64,000 nucleotides of DNA. It comes from Mesorhizobium sp. WSM4311. Lineage in GTDB: Bacteria; Pseudomonadota; Alphaproteobacteria; Rhizobiales; Rhizobiaceae. Every line of letters starts with the position of its first letter. Position 1 is the stretch's first letter. Both the position numbers and the translations under genes were made by a program. The stretch is taken from assembly GCF_002295115.1 (NCBI RefSeq), contig NZ_NSFV01000002.1, positions 496,001 to 560,000 on the forward strand, given 5' to 3'. Of this stretch, positions 8,375-17,116 are shown in pieces. A model generated the notes under the pieces. The model saw nothing but the letters and a program-made list of their open reading frames with translations. It searched no databases and was not told the origin of the DNA.

Positions 8375-9499
8375 ATGGGGCGAACGCTGAAGGTTCTTTT
8401 GTGGGGCACCTATGATACCGGCAAGCCCAGAATCCGGATTTTGCGGAAAGGTCTTCGAGAGGCGGGAGTCAACGTCGACGAACTGCATTTCCACGTTTGG
8501 CGCGGCATCGAGGACAAGAGCCAAGTTTCCTCGGTGTGGTCTGCTTTTCGTCTGATAGGCACAGCTGCGATTTGGTACCCCATACTTCTGTTTCGGTACG
8601 TCTTCTCCGCTCGTCATGACTTTGTTGTCTGCGGCTACTTTGCTTATCTCGATTCCTTGCTTATCTGGCCGCTGGCGAAGCTGAGGCGTGAAAAGGTAGT
8701 CGTGGATGCGTTCCTTCCGATCTTCAACACGGTTGTTGAAGATCGGAAGTTGTTTAAGGTTGGCTCCCTCCCGTCGCGCCTCATTCATTGGTTGGAGAGA
8801 ATATCGCTTAGATCGGCAGACGTTGTGCTGGTCGATACGGATGCACATGGCAGATACTACGCCGACACGTTTTTGGTTGATCCGAGGAAAATAGTTAGGG
8901 CCTTTGTTGGAGTGGAGAGCGAGAATTTTAGCCCAAAGGATGCAGTCGACTCCGGACCTATAGCCACCGTTTTGTTTTATGGGCAATTCATCCCACTTCA
9001 TGGTATTGAAACCATAGTGGAAGCGGCTCGTTTGTTGTCTGATACGGCGATCAATTTTCGAATCGTCGGAACGGGTCAAGAGGCATCGAAAATTCGCGAT
9101 ATGATTGCAGAACGCAATCCTGGAAACCTGGATTGGACCGAGTGGGTCGAGTATGAAAAGCTCCAGATTGAAATCGAGAAAGCGACTGTCTGCCTTGGGA
9201 TATTCGGGACGTCTGATAAATCGGGCAGGGTAATTCCAAACAAAGTCTTTCAGATAGTCAGTGCGGGCAAACCCCTTATCACTCGTGATTCTCCTGCCAT
9301 TCGAGAGCTGTTTGGAGACAACCCGCCAAGAGGTGTAACTCTGATCGAGGCGGGCAAGCCGCAAGCGCTCGCGCAAGCCATCGTTCAAGCGATCGGCGCG
9401 ACCGACACCGGGTATTCGGACAGGATCATTGCCGAAATTGCGCCTTCCAAAATCGGTCAGCGGTTGCGCGACGACCTATTGCAACGGATAGGAGTTTGA
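8375..9499 (+). CDS. GT4-family glycosyltransferase
   Basis: A 374-residue GT-B-fold glycosyltransferase resembling family 4. The C-terminal half carries the expected donor-binding region: FYGQFIPLHGIETIVEAARL (about 200), FRIVGTGQE (about 228), and PNKVFQIVSAGKPLITRDSP (about 286), where many GT4 enzymes have the E-x7-E motif; here the second acidic position lies in AIRELFGD. The N-terminal half has hydrophobic patches (60-75, 90-110) that may touch the membrane. I chose the ATG at 8375; the frame opens earlier at 8321, but nothing supports that part. Base composition is more AT-rich than in the rhamnose genes. Acceptor and donor unknown. Confidence 0.8.
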   Translation: MGRTLKVLLWGTYDTGKPRIRILRKGLREAGVNVDELHFHVWRGIEDKSQVSSVWSAFRLIGTAAIWYPILLFRYVFSARHDFVVCGYFAYLDSLLIWPLAKLRREKVVVDAFLPIFNTVVEDRKLFKVGSLPSRLIHWLERISLRSADVVLVDTDAHGRYYADTFLVDPRKIVRAFVGVESENFSPKDAVDSGPIATVLFYGQFIPLHGIETIVEAARLLSDTAINFRIVGTGQEASKIRDMIAERNPGNLDWTEWVEYEKLQIEIEKATVCLGIFGTSDKSGRVIPNKVFQIVSAGKPLITRDSPAIRELFGDNPPRGVTLIEAGKPQALAQAIVQAIGATDTGYSDRIIAEIAPSKIGQRLRDDLLQRIGV

Positions 9500-9502
9500 A
9501 AC

Positions 9503-10297
9503 GTGTTCAAGCATTTTCTTTACGGGACCGCGGCCCCCGAACTGGGCTGGGTGCCGGCGCCAAGATACATATTGCGCCGGTCACGAGTCCTTCATCATTT
9601 GAAGATCGGTAAAGGTCGGCGTTCCCTGGATATCGGGTGCGGCGCCGGTGCGCTGCTGGTTGATCTTTATGACCGAGGATTCGAAGCTAGCGGTCTTGAA
9701 TCTGGGCCAGACGCCGTGTCGGTTGCGAAGGCGCTGACTGTTCAAACAAGCGTCAATATCCTTTCTGATCCTGACCCTCAGTGGCGCAGCACTTTCGACG
9801 TGATTTCCGCCTTCGAGGTCCTGGAGCACATCAAAGAGGATCATGAGGCGCTCGGCCTCTGGGTCTCATGGCTAAAACCGGGCGGTCTGTTTCTCGCATC
9901 CGTGCCGTGTCTTATGAAGCGCTGGACTGTTTCCGACGACTGGGCTGGCCATGTGCGCCGCTACGAACGACAAGAACTAGAGGACCTTTTCGACAAGGCG
10001 GGCCTCGATATTGTTGCATTCGAATCCTACGGGTTTCCACTTGCAAATCTATTGTCTAGCCAGCGTATCAAGTACTATCAGGCGGAAATGGACAAGCGAA
10101 GCGCAGTCAAGGGCCTCGATCAAAGCACGGCATCTAGCGGCATCGATAGGAGTGGTCTTATTAGCGTATTCAACAAGATGTGCACTTGGCCGGGTCTCTT
10201 GGCCATGTGGCTATCAATCCAGTTGCAACGACCGTTCCTGCGCACGAACCTAGGCGATGGATATTTCGTGGTAGGGCGCTTTCGCGGTGACAAGTAG
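9503..10297 (+). CDS. Class I SAM-dependent methyltransferase
   Basis: A 264-residue methyltransferase. The SAM-binding motif I is SLDIGCGAGALL (41-52); a second motif FDVISAFEVLEHI follows near residue 95 and LKPGGLFLASVP near 130. This is the Methyltransf_11/23 pattern found in many O-methyltransferases of lipids and glycans. The start is GTG at 9503, three bases after the GT4 stop. Its end overlaps the start of the next gene by 11 bp, indicating one transcript with the membrane proteins that follow. It may methylate the sugar or the lipid-linked intermediate handled by this sub-operon. Substrate unknown. Confidence 0.82.
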   Translation: MFKHFLYGTAAPELGWVPAPRYILRRSRVLHHLKIGKGRRSLDIGCGAGALLVDLYDRGFEASGLESGPDAVSVAKALTVQTSVNILSDPDPQWRSTFDVISAFEVLEHIKEDHEALGLWVSWLKPGGLFLASVPCLMKRWTVSDDWAGHVRRYERQELEDLFDKAGLDIVAFESYGFPLANLLSSQRIKYYQAEMDKRSAVKGLDQSTASSGIDRSGLISVFNKMCTWPGLLAMWLSIQLQRPFLRTNLGDGYFVVGRFRGDK

Positions 10298-11225
10298 TTC
10301 GTGGGTCGCAATTGGAAAACGCGCTGCAGGTTACGTGGGTGCGGTACTCACGGTTGCGGCAATCGTTTACGTAGGCAGAGCCTTCTGGATCAACAGAAGC
10401 GTAGTTCTTTCGCAGCCGCCGTCATTCTATTTTGAACCGTCATTTCTAACGGCATTACTGATGTACATGCTGAGTGTGATGTCCGGTGCTCTGGCCTTTG
10501 GAATGTTTTCAAAGGCTTTTGGTGTGCGTCTTCCACCGTCTCGTCTCTTGTATATTTTCCTTGTCTCTCAAATCGGCAAGTATATCCCGGGCAATGTAGG
10601 TCAATATGTTGGCAGATTTTATCTGTCTGGGAAGCATGGCGTATTACATAGAGCGACGGCGTCCATAATAATAATGGAGATAATATCCATTGTCGTATCA
10701 TCTCTAGGAATAATTACCTATTCATCACGGACCATTGACTTCACATTGCTGCCCGCGTGGATCAGAAATGACGAGGCCGCTGCAATTTATGAATACAGAA
10801 TGCCTATCATGGCTGCCGTTCTGATAATTTTCGTCGGCGCAGGCTTGGCTTTCGGGGGATTAAGAGGGAAATTAGCTGCGTTTTTTGCATCAATATTATC
10901 TGGAGTTCCTTGTTTTATTTTTCTTGCACTTAGCTTGAGTTATTTGCTCAAGGCCCTCGGTGCGGATGCAGATTTTTCGAGCCTGGTTGTTTGGACATCG
11001 ATCAGTTGGTTGCTGGGATTTGTTACCCCCGGCTCGCCCGCAGGCGTAGGCATTCGGGAGTATCTGCTTATACAGTTCCTGTCACCGGTATACGGGGCCG
11101 GTTCAGCTACTGCGGCAGCCTTGCTTTTTCGGATCATCTCTTGTGCCGGCGATTGCCTGTTGGCGTTGCTCGGCCTCTTGTTTGGCAGGTATGCCGCCAC
11201 CCGCCATGCAGAAGATAAAAGTTAG
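10287..11225 (+). CDS. Flippase-like (LPG synthase TM-domain family) membrane protein
   Basis: An integral membrane protein of 312 residues with about eight hydrophobic helices. The signature GKYIPGNVGQYVGR near residues 97-110, and TPGSPAGVGIREYLL near 250, identify the lysylphosphatidylglycerol-synthetase transmembrane/UPF0104 family. Such proteins next to GT2 and GT-C enzymes are commonly thought to flip polyprenyl-phosphate sugars, though the activity is inferred. The start is GTG at 10287, overlapping the methyltransferase by 11 bp. The DNA here is clearly richer in A+T than the flanking metabolic genes, a sign of transfer within the O-antigen locus. Confidence 0.8.
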   Translation: MTSSSWVAIGKRAAGYVGAVLTVAAIVYVGRAFWINRSVVLSQPPSFYFEPSFLTALLMYMLSVMSGALAFGMFSKAFGVRLPPSRLLYIFLVSQIGKYIPGNVGQYVGRFYLSGKHGVLHRATASIIIMEIISIVVSSLGIITYSSRTIDFTLLPAWIRNDEAAAIYEYRMPIMAAVLIIFVGAGLAFGGLRGKLAAFFASILSGVPCFIFLALSLSYLLKALGADADFSSLVVWTSISWLLGFVTPGSPAGVGIREYLLIQFLSPVYGAGSATAAALLFRIISCAGDCLLALLGLLFGRYAATRHAEDKS

Positions 11226-11253
11226 CGCGTAGGTCACCAAAAGGGAAAAGTGT

Positions 11254-13767
11254 ATGGACACGCAGATGACGGGAACGTCCGTGCAGGACAACCATGTACC
11301 GGAGCAGGCGCCATTTTTGCGGCACGTCATTTCGCTGGTGCTTCTTTTCGTTCTCGTCCTGGGGATTGTGGGCGTCAATCCTTTTCGGCAAACGCTGGCA
11401 CCGATGGATCTGCTGTTGGCCTATCCGGGATGGGACAATGCCGGGATCGACACTCCACTTGTCAACATGGAGCGTTCCGACATATTGGATAGCCGGCTGC
11501 CAAACTGGCGGGAGTTCAGGCGAGAGTTGCGGGAAGGGCACATCCCGCTATGGAACCCACTCAATCAGCTGGGTACGGCCGGCATCCAGGCGCCGATTTA
11601 CGAAGGCCTGTCGATACCCTTCCTGGTTTATGCCCTCACGCCCAATGAGGCCATGGGCTACACGTTCGCAATTTTATCAAATTATCTGCTGGCGGCTTTC
11701 GGTACCTATTGCCTGCTGTTTTTCATGTTTAGAAATCATGTGGCCGCGGTTTTCGGCGCCATTACATTTGCATTTTGCGGCTTCAACATCGCTTGGGCGC
11801 ATTGGCCTCATCTGACCACGAGCGCTCTTATTCCATGGGTTCTGGCTACTCAGCTTCGTTATTGGCAGACAGGCCGTCTCGGTTGGGCTTTTGGGCTCAT
11901 TTTCAGCGTCGCCCTGATGGGGCTGGGCGGATTTCCATTTGTCGCCCTGCTTGGGGCTATCGCGTCCCTTATGCTAGGGGCCGTACTGCTTTTTGTCGAG
12001 TTCCGGAGCGCGGGCATCAATCAGCTCGCGGTCAGGCGAACCATCGCGCTGGGCTGCGCCGGCGCTGCAGGGGCGCTGCTGGCTCTTCCAGGTCTTTTGC
12101 AGGTTAAAGACATTCTCGATTCAACCGATTTGTCGATTCGAGACGGTAGGGCGATCTTCACGCCCTATGACATCGTCAACATGTTCGGTTCGGACTTTGT
12201 GAATCATCTCGGCGTCGAGCGGACCTTTTCCGCTGGCGTACCCGCGGCCGTCCTGGCCCTTCTTGCGTTAGTTTTCGTTTTTAAAGCACCCAACCGGTTT
12301 GCCGCTTTTGGGTTGCTGCTGGCAGCGTTCACGCTGGCGACTGCGTTTGGCGCGGCTCCCGCCGACATCGTGAAAATGATTCCGGGATTTGGCATCAATG
12401 GATGGGGCAGGGTTGTAATATTATTTGGATTGTCCCTGGCGATATTGTCGGCCTATTCTATAAATTTTATATTGTCATTGAAATTTAAATCGGTAACGTC
12501 GCTGCATTCAATGTCAGATTACAAATTCTATATCGTTATATTTCTATGCGTATTGCAAACAATTAATCTTGGGTATTGGTTTAGGCAGTTCAATGCGCGT
12601 CCAGATATTGAAACTTTTTTTCCAAAAACGCCATCGATATCCTATGTATTATCTGAAATTCTGCCTGGGCAAAGTATTATTGCCGGAGATATATTCAACT
12701 TCTCGGGCGTCTTGTCAAACTATAGGTTGCCTGAGTTGTTTGCTCATGGATTTCGCACCGATGCTCAAAAGAAGATAGTCGATGACATAGCGCCTTCTCA
12801 TGAGGTGTCCTATACGGCCTCTCTCATCCAATGCTCGGATATCAATTTCTCCAGCCCAGGGATTGTCTACGCTGCCGTCCGCTTCTTCATTGTCAGGGAC
12901 TTTTGCATTGCTTACGAGACCGACGGCGTTGGCCAGCGGCCGACGGCTGCTCTTAATGGTGGTGCCCTCCAGGGTGGGCTGTCAATCGACAAGCCCATGG
13001 ACGCCACGAACGTGCAGGTGCTGTTCGGAACCTATGATGAGGATTACGCCCCTTCGGCATTGACCTTCGATCTCTACCAAAATGAACGCCTCGTGGCTCA
13101 CGCGGAATTGCCGCCGGAGGCGATACGCAACAACCTGTACGCTACCTTTGCTTTCAATCGGAACGTTCCACTCGATGCCGGCACGTATCGGTATGTCATT
13201 GCAATGACCAAGCCCGACAGCAAGAAGGCGATCAGTGCATGGGCCTTCGAAACCGCTGGTGGTGCGACCTATCAGATCGGGTCGAGGACATTTCCCGGCA
13301 TGCCAAAGATGAAGATTGGGGCAAAGCCCCGGCTTCCGCAGAATTTCTCGGTCGCGTCGGTAGAGCCGGGCATCGACGTGATCGAAAATAACGCGGTTTC
13401 GGGGTCCGGCTATTATGTGAATGGGCTGAGCGGGCAACCGGAGGCGGATTATGGGCCGGTGCGCCTTGCGTCTTATCTTCCGGATGACCTGACGGTGGGC
13501 TATTCGGGCGCGACCCATGGATGGGTCGTTTTGCCTATCCGCGTCAATAAATACTGGCGAGCCACACTGGATGGAAAGCCAGTGAAACTAGACAAGTTTC
13601 TGGATTTCTTCCCTGCCGTAGAGGTGACCGGACCGAGCGAGATTCATTTCTACTACGACAGCAGTCACTTGTTGAAGACGCTGGAATTCTGCCTTGTCGG
13701 TTTCGCGGCGGCAACCATTCTCCTGATCGTGGCCAATGGCAGACGCCCGCGAACGGCCGCTGTCTGA
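11254..13767 (+). CDS. Large YfhO-like (GT-C-type) membrane protein
   Basis: An 837-residue membrane protein. The N-terminal ~430 residues hold many hydrophobic helices (first at 27-45). A long extracytoplasmic part follows, and one C-terminal helix lies at about 808-828 before a short basic tail. An early periplasmic loop contains WNPLNQLGTAGIQAPIYEG, resembling the YfhO family, whose members are implicated in glycosylation of envelope polymers with lipid-phosphate sugars. It follows the flippase-like gene by 28 bp, so GT2, flippase and this protein could form a three-component decoration system. Part of the coding region (about 12420-12720) is strikingly AT-rich. Family match is moderately sure; function is inferred. 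Confidence 0.75.
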   Translation: MDTQMTGTSVQDNHVPEQAPFLRHVISLVLLFVLVLGIVGVNPFRQTLAPMDLLLAYPGWDNAGIDTPLVNMERSDILDSRLPNWREFRRELREGHIPLWNPLNQLGTAGIQAPIYEGLSIPFLVYALTPNEAMGYTFAILSNYLLAAFGTYCLLFFMFRNHVAAVFGAITFAFCGFNIAWAHWPHLTTSALIPWVLATQLRYWQTGRLGWAFGLIFSVALMGLGGFPFVALLGAIASLMLGAVLLFVEFRSAGINQLAVRRTIALGCAGAAGALLALPGLLQVKDILDSTDLSIRDGRAIFTPYDIVNMFGSDFVNHLGVERTFSAGVPAAVLALLALVFVFKAPNRFAAFGLLLAAFTLATAFGAAPADIVKMIPGFGINGWGRVVILFGLSLAILSAYSINFILSLKFKSVTSLHSMSDYKFYIVIFLCVLQTINLGYWFRQFNARPDIETFFPKTPSISYVLSEILPGQSIIAGDIFNFSGVLSNYRLPELFAHGFRTDAQKKIVDDIAPSHEVSYTASLIQCSDINFSSPGIVYAAVRFFIVRDFCIAYETDGVGQRPTAALNGGALQGGLSIDKPMDATNVQVLFGTYDEDYAPSALTFDLYQNERLVAHAELPPEAIRNNLYATFAFNRNVPLDAGTYRYVIAMTKPDSKKAISAWAFETAGGATYQIGSRTFPGMPKMKIGAKPRLPQNFSVASVEPGIDVIENNAVSGSGYYVNGLSGQPEADYGPVRLASYLPDDLTVGYSGATHGWVVLPIRVNKYWRATLDGKPVKLDKFLDFFPAVEVTGPSEIHFYYDSSHLLKTLEFCLVGFAAATILLIVANGRRPRTAAV

Positions 13768-13836
13768 CGGGAAGGAACAGGATTTCTGCCGGCTTGCGGC
13801 CTTAGGTATAAGGGCGAAAAAGGGGCGGATATCGGC

Positions 13837-14022
13837 ATGGGTTCAATGCCCGTAAATCAGAAATGCTGCGGCATCGCCGATTTGCCGCCACTTGTGCAGA
13901 TGCAAGCTGGCTCGGGTGCCGAAGATCGCATCGGACCCGAAACCGAGCCCATTTATACCTATTCAAACGAGATTGACGCTGGTAACGAACAGCCAGCTGA
14001 TGAAATGCAAATGGCTGCTTGA
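13837..14022 (+). CDS. Possible small protein of 61 residues
   Basis: A short ATG-started frame (61 codons) whose TGA overlaps the ATG of the following epimerase by one base. AAGGGGCGG stands upstream at a long spacing. The product is polar and acidic, with MGSMPVNQKCCG at its start and no recognisable domain. The stop/start overlap could mean translational coupling, or the frame may be a chance leader. I do not recognise it. Confidence 0.3.
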   Translation: MGSMPVNQKCCGIADLPPLVQMQAGSGAEDRIGPETEPIYTYSNEIDAGNEQPADEMQMAA

Positions 14023-15080
14023 TGTCCAAAACATGTATGGTGACTGGCGGAGCCGGATTCATTGGGTGCGCGTTGTCTCCCAGACTGGCAAACCGCTTCG
14101 AGCGGGTCATTGTCATTGACAATTTGCATCCGCAGATTCATGCCGGGCAAAAGCGTCCTGCCGAACTTGATCCTCGCGTTGAGCTCATGGTTGCGGATGT
14201 TGCCGAGCCTTCCACCTGGACGCAGTTGTTGGAAACCGCTCGACCTGAAGTCGTGATTCACCTGGCGGCCGAGACGGGAACGGGTCAATCGCTCACGGAA
14301 GGTTCCCGCCATGCGATGGCAAATGTCCTTGGTACGACCCGGATGTTGGATGCCTTCGCCACCGTATCGCATGTTCCCGACCGTTTTGTCCTGTCTTCGA
14401 GCCGCGCCGTCTACGGCGAAGGCGCATGGCGGTCGACGAACGCAGGAGAGGTCATATATCCGGGCCAGAGATCGAAGCAGCAGCTTGAACGCGCCGAGTG
14501 GAGTTTTCCCGGTTTAGAGCCTCTGCCGATGGACGCGGAAAAAACGATACCGAATCCAACCAGCATCTACGGCGCAACGAAGCTGACCCAGGAGCAGATA
14601 TTGCGTGCCTGGGCTCTTTCGTTCGGAACCTCCGTCAACGTCCTTCGCCTTCAGAATGTCTACGGTCCCGGCCAGTCGCTGACGAACAGCTATACGGGTA
14701 TCGTGTCACTGTTCATCAGGATGGCCAAGGAAGGCAAAAGTATCCCGATCTACGAGGATGGAGACATCGGCAGGGACTTCGTTTTCATCGACGACGTGGC
14801 TTCGGCGATCGACACGGCAACGCGAATAAATTTGTCGCAGTCGATCGCCTATGATGTCGGTACAGGGTCCAGAACAACGGTTCTTGAACTGGCGAGGATC
14901 GTTGCAAAAAGATACGAGGCACCGGAACCAAGCATCAACGGCATGTTCCGCAACGGCGACGTGCGCTCCGCGGTTGCCAGCATTGACAGGACGGTGCGCG
15001 ATCTGGGATGGCGACCGCAGGTCGATGTCGAGCAGGGAATCGAGAAGCTTTGCAACTGGATCGACTCACGCCTTGGTTAG
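14022..15080 (+). CDS. NAD-dependent sugar epimerase, dTDP-rhamnose 4-epimerase-like
   Basis: Extended SDR protein of 352 residues. NAD loop GGAGFIG is at 9-15, the active-site strand is SSSRAVYGEG, and the Y-xxx-K pair lies in SIYGATK. The segment LRLQNVYGPGQSLTNSYTG resembles dTDP-L-rhamnose 4-epimerases, which give dTDP-6-deoxy-L-talose, rather than GalE. Rhizobial, especially mesorhizobial, O-antigens with 6-deoxy-talose are known, and the rfb operon would supply the substrate. The ATG at 14022 is used; the TTG just before it would add one residue. UDP-glucose or other NDP-sugar epimerase activity cannot be excluded from sequence alone. Confidence 0.75.
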   Translation: MSKTCMVTGGAGFIGCALSPRLANRFERVIVIDNLHPQIHAGQKRPAELDPRVELMVADVAEPSTWTQLLETARPEVVIHLAAETGTGQSLTEGSRHAMANVLGTTRMLDAFATVSHVPDRFVLSSSRAVYGEGAWRSTNAGEVIYPGQRSKQQLERAEWSFPGLEPLPMDAEKTIPNPTSIYGATKLTQEQILRAWALSFGTSVNVLRLQNVYGPGQSLTNSYTGIVSLFIRMAKEGKSIPIYEDGDIGRDFVFIDDVASAIDTATRINLSQSIAYDVGTGSRTTVLELARIVAKRYEAPEPSINGMFRNGDVRSAVASIDRTVRDLGWRPQVDVEQGIEKLCNWIDSRLG

Positions 15081-15132
15081 GACGACGAAGACAGTTTTTC
15101 AGCGAACTTGATATTTTAGTCAGGAGCACGAG

Positions 15133-17070
15133 GTGCATCGTATTGCGGTGTTTTCTTTCTACAACGAGCGTGGGATTGCGGATGACTATGTCATCTTTCT
15201 GCTCGAAAAACTGCGAGAGGTCGTCGACAAGGTCATTGTCGTTTCCAACGGTGATCTGTCCAAGCATTCGGAAATAGCGGTCAAGGCCAGTTGCGATCAG
15301 CTGCTGGTGCGGGAGAACAAGGGGTTCGACATCTGGGGTTATAAAGCCGGAATTGAAGCGATCGGCTATGATGCTCTGTCCGAGTACGACGAACTGATCC
15401 TGCTGAATGACACCTGTTACGGCCCGCTTTTTCCTTTCTCCGAAATGTTTTCTGAGATGGAAGGTCGCGAAAATGATTTCTGGGGCGCTGCCGCCCACAA
15501 GGAAATGACGCCAAATCCATTCACCGGAACGGGTCATCTGCCTTGGCATCTCCAGACGTATTTCATCGCCATCCGAAAGGACATACTGAAATCGGCTGAC
15601 TTCAAGAAATATTGGGTGAATTTGCCGGAAATAAAAACGTATACGGATGCCGTTCTGCTTCATGAATCGCAGTTCACGAGGTATTTTACGGATCTCGGCT
15701 ATTCGGCGGAAGCCTATATCGATCCAGAGAAATATGGTTCCCACTATCCAGCGTTTATCAATATCGATGAAGCTATAATCAACCGCTTTCCGTTGCTGAA
15801 GAGGCGGCTATTTTTTCATGACCCAACATTCCTTGAGCATAATGCTATCGATTTACCACGCGCTTTGCGTGTTCTGGAGGAAACATCCGATTACGATATG
15901 AATTTGATTTGGCGCAATGTTCTGCGCGTTTCGGAATTGCGCAGTCTCAACAGCAATGCGGCACTCATGAGTGTGCTGCCGGACAAGCGGATCAAGGGCG
16001 CTGGCGCCCCTGCCGACTACGGCAATGTCGCCGTTTGTGCGCATATCTACTACACCGATATGCTCGACGAGATGCTGGATCTGACCGGGAACATTCCCGT
16101 ACCATATGATTTCATTGCCACCACGGATACGCCGGAAAAGAAGGCTGACATTGAAGCCGCCTTGGCGAAACGCGCTGGCATAAACAAGGCCATCGTCCGC
16201 GTCGTGGAGCAGAACCGCGGCCGGGACATGTCGGCGTTTTTCATATCCACGCGCGATCTGTTGGTTGACGATCGTTATGACCTTGTCTGCCGCGTTCACA
16301 GCAAAAAGACGCCTCAGGTGCAGGCATCGAAGGGTAACCTGTTCAAGCGCCACATGTTTGAGAACCTGCTGAACAGCCGTGGTTATGTTCACAACGTGCT
16401 GGACATGTTCCACGACAATCCTTCGATCGGGTTCGCCATCCCGCCGATGATTCATATCGCCTTTCCAACCATGGGGCACTCATGGTTTGGCAACAAGCCG
16501 AGGGTTGCGGAAACCGCGCGCCTGTTGAACATCGACGTCAAGTTCGACGACACCACTCCGGTGGCTGCCTATGGCGGCATGTTCTGGTTCCGGCCCCGCG
16601 CCCTTCGCAAAATATTCGCACACACTTGGAAGTGGGAAGAGTTCGATCCCGAACCGTACTTTGACGATGGCGATTTGGCTCATGCGCTCGAGCGCTTGAT
16701 GGCCTACGCGGCCCAGGATGCTGGATACACCACACGGCATATTGCGTGCTCGCACCAGGCTGCGCACGCCTACGCCATGTTGGAATTCAAGATGCAAAAG
16801 CTTGCAAGCGTGATGCCGTCGGGCGACTTTCTCTGGCACGGCCATGTATTGTCCGAGTGGAAAAAGGCCGGCTATCCACTGGAGGCGCCGCCACCCCCAG
16901 CGCCACCACCGCCATCGGTAAAGCGTTCTTTGGCTGACCTCAATCTGGCGATCAAAAGCTCTTTGAAATTTAGAGTGCCAATCCTGTTTACGATATTGAG
17001 GCCGTTTTATCGAGGCACGAGGGCAGTTTTGCAGCCGGTTTCTCGGCGCAATGAACAGCGCACATCATGA
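15133..17070 (+). CDS. RgpF-type rhamnan synthesis protein, copy 1
   Basis: A 645-residue protein of the rhamnan synthesis F family, putative glycosyltransferases of rhamnose-containing polymers. The N-terminal domain (about 1-245) has RENKGFDIWGYK at 60-71 and LLNDTCYGPLFPF at 90-102. A second domain (about 290-560) has NRGRDM at 361-366, HSKK at 389-392 and GGMFWFRP from 481. A proline-rich linker near 590 leads to a tail with KSSLKFRVP (608-616) and ILRPFYRG. The start is GTG at 15133 with AGGAG at 15122. Copy 2 follows directly and is highly similar at DNA level. I infer cytoplasmic chain synthesis with dTDP-rhamnose. Confidence 0.85.
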   Translation: MHRIAVFSFYNERGIADDYVIFLLEKLREVVDKVIVVSNGDLSKHSEIAVKASCDQLLVRENKGFDIWGYKAGIEAIGYDALSEYDELILLNDTCYGPLFPFSEMFSEMEGRENDFWGAAAHKEMTPNPFTGTGHLPWHLQTYFIAIRKDILKSADFKKYWVNLPEIKTYTDAVLLHESQFTRYFTDLGYSAEAYIDPEKYGSHYPAFINIDEAIINRFPLLKRRLFFHDPTFLEHNAIDLPRALRVLEETSDYDMNLIWRNVLRVSELRSLNSNAALMSVLPDKRIKGAGAPADYGNVAVCAHIYYTDMLDEMLDLTGNIPVPYDFIATTDTPEKKADIEAALAKRAGINKAIVRVVEQNRGRDMSAFFISTRDLLVDDRYDLVCRVHSKKTPQVQASKGNLFKRHMFENLLNSRGYVHNVLDMFHDNPSIGFAIPPMIHIAFPTMGHSWFGNKPRVAETARLLNIDVKFDDTTPVAAYGGMFWFRPRALRKIFAHTWKWEEFDPEPYFDDGDLAHALERLMAYAAQDAGYTTRHIACSHQAAHAYAMLEFKMQKLASVMPSGDFLWHGHVLSEWKKAGYPLEAPPPPAPPPPSVKRSLADLNLAIKSSLKFRVPILFTILRPFYRGTRAVLQPVSRRNEQRTS

Positions 17071-17116
17071 TTGCAGAAGCAGCGATGTTCACGGTCTAGT
17101 TAGCAGGAGCATCCAA

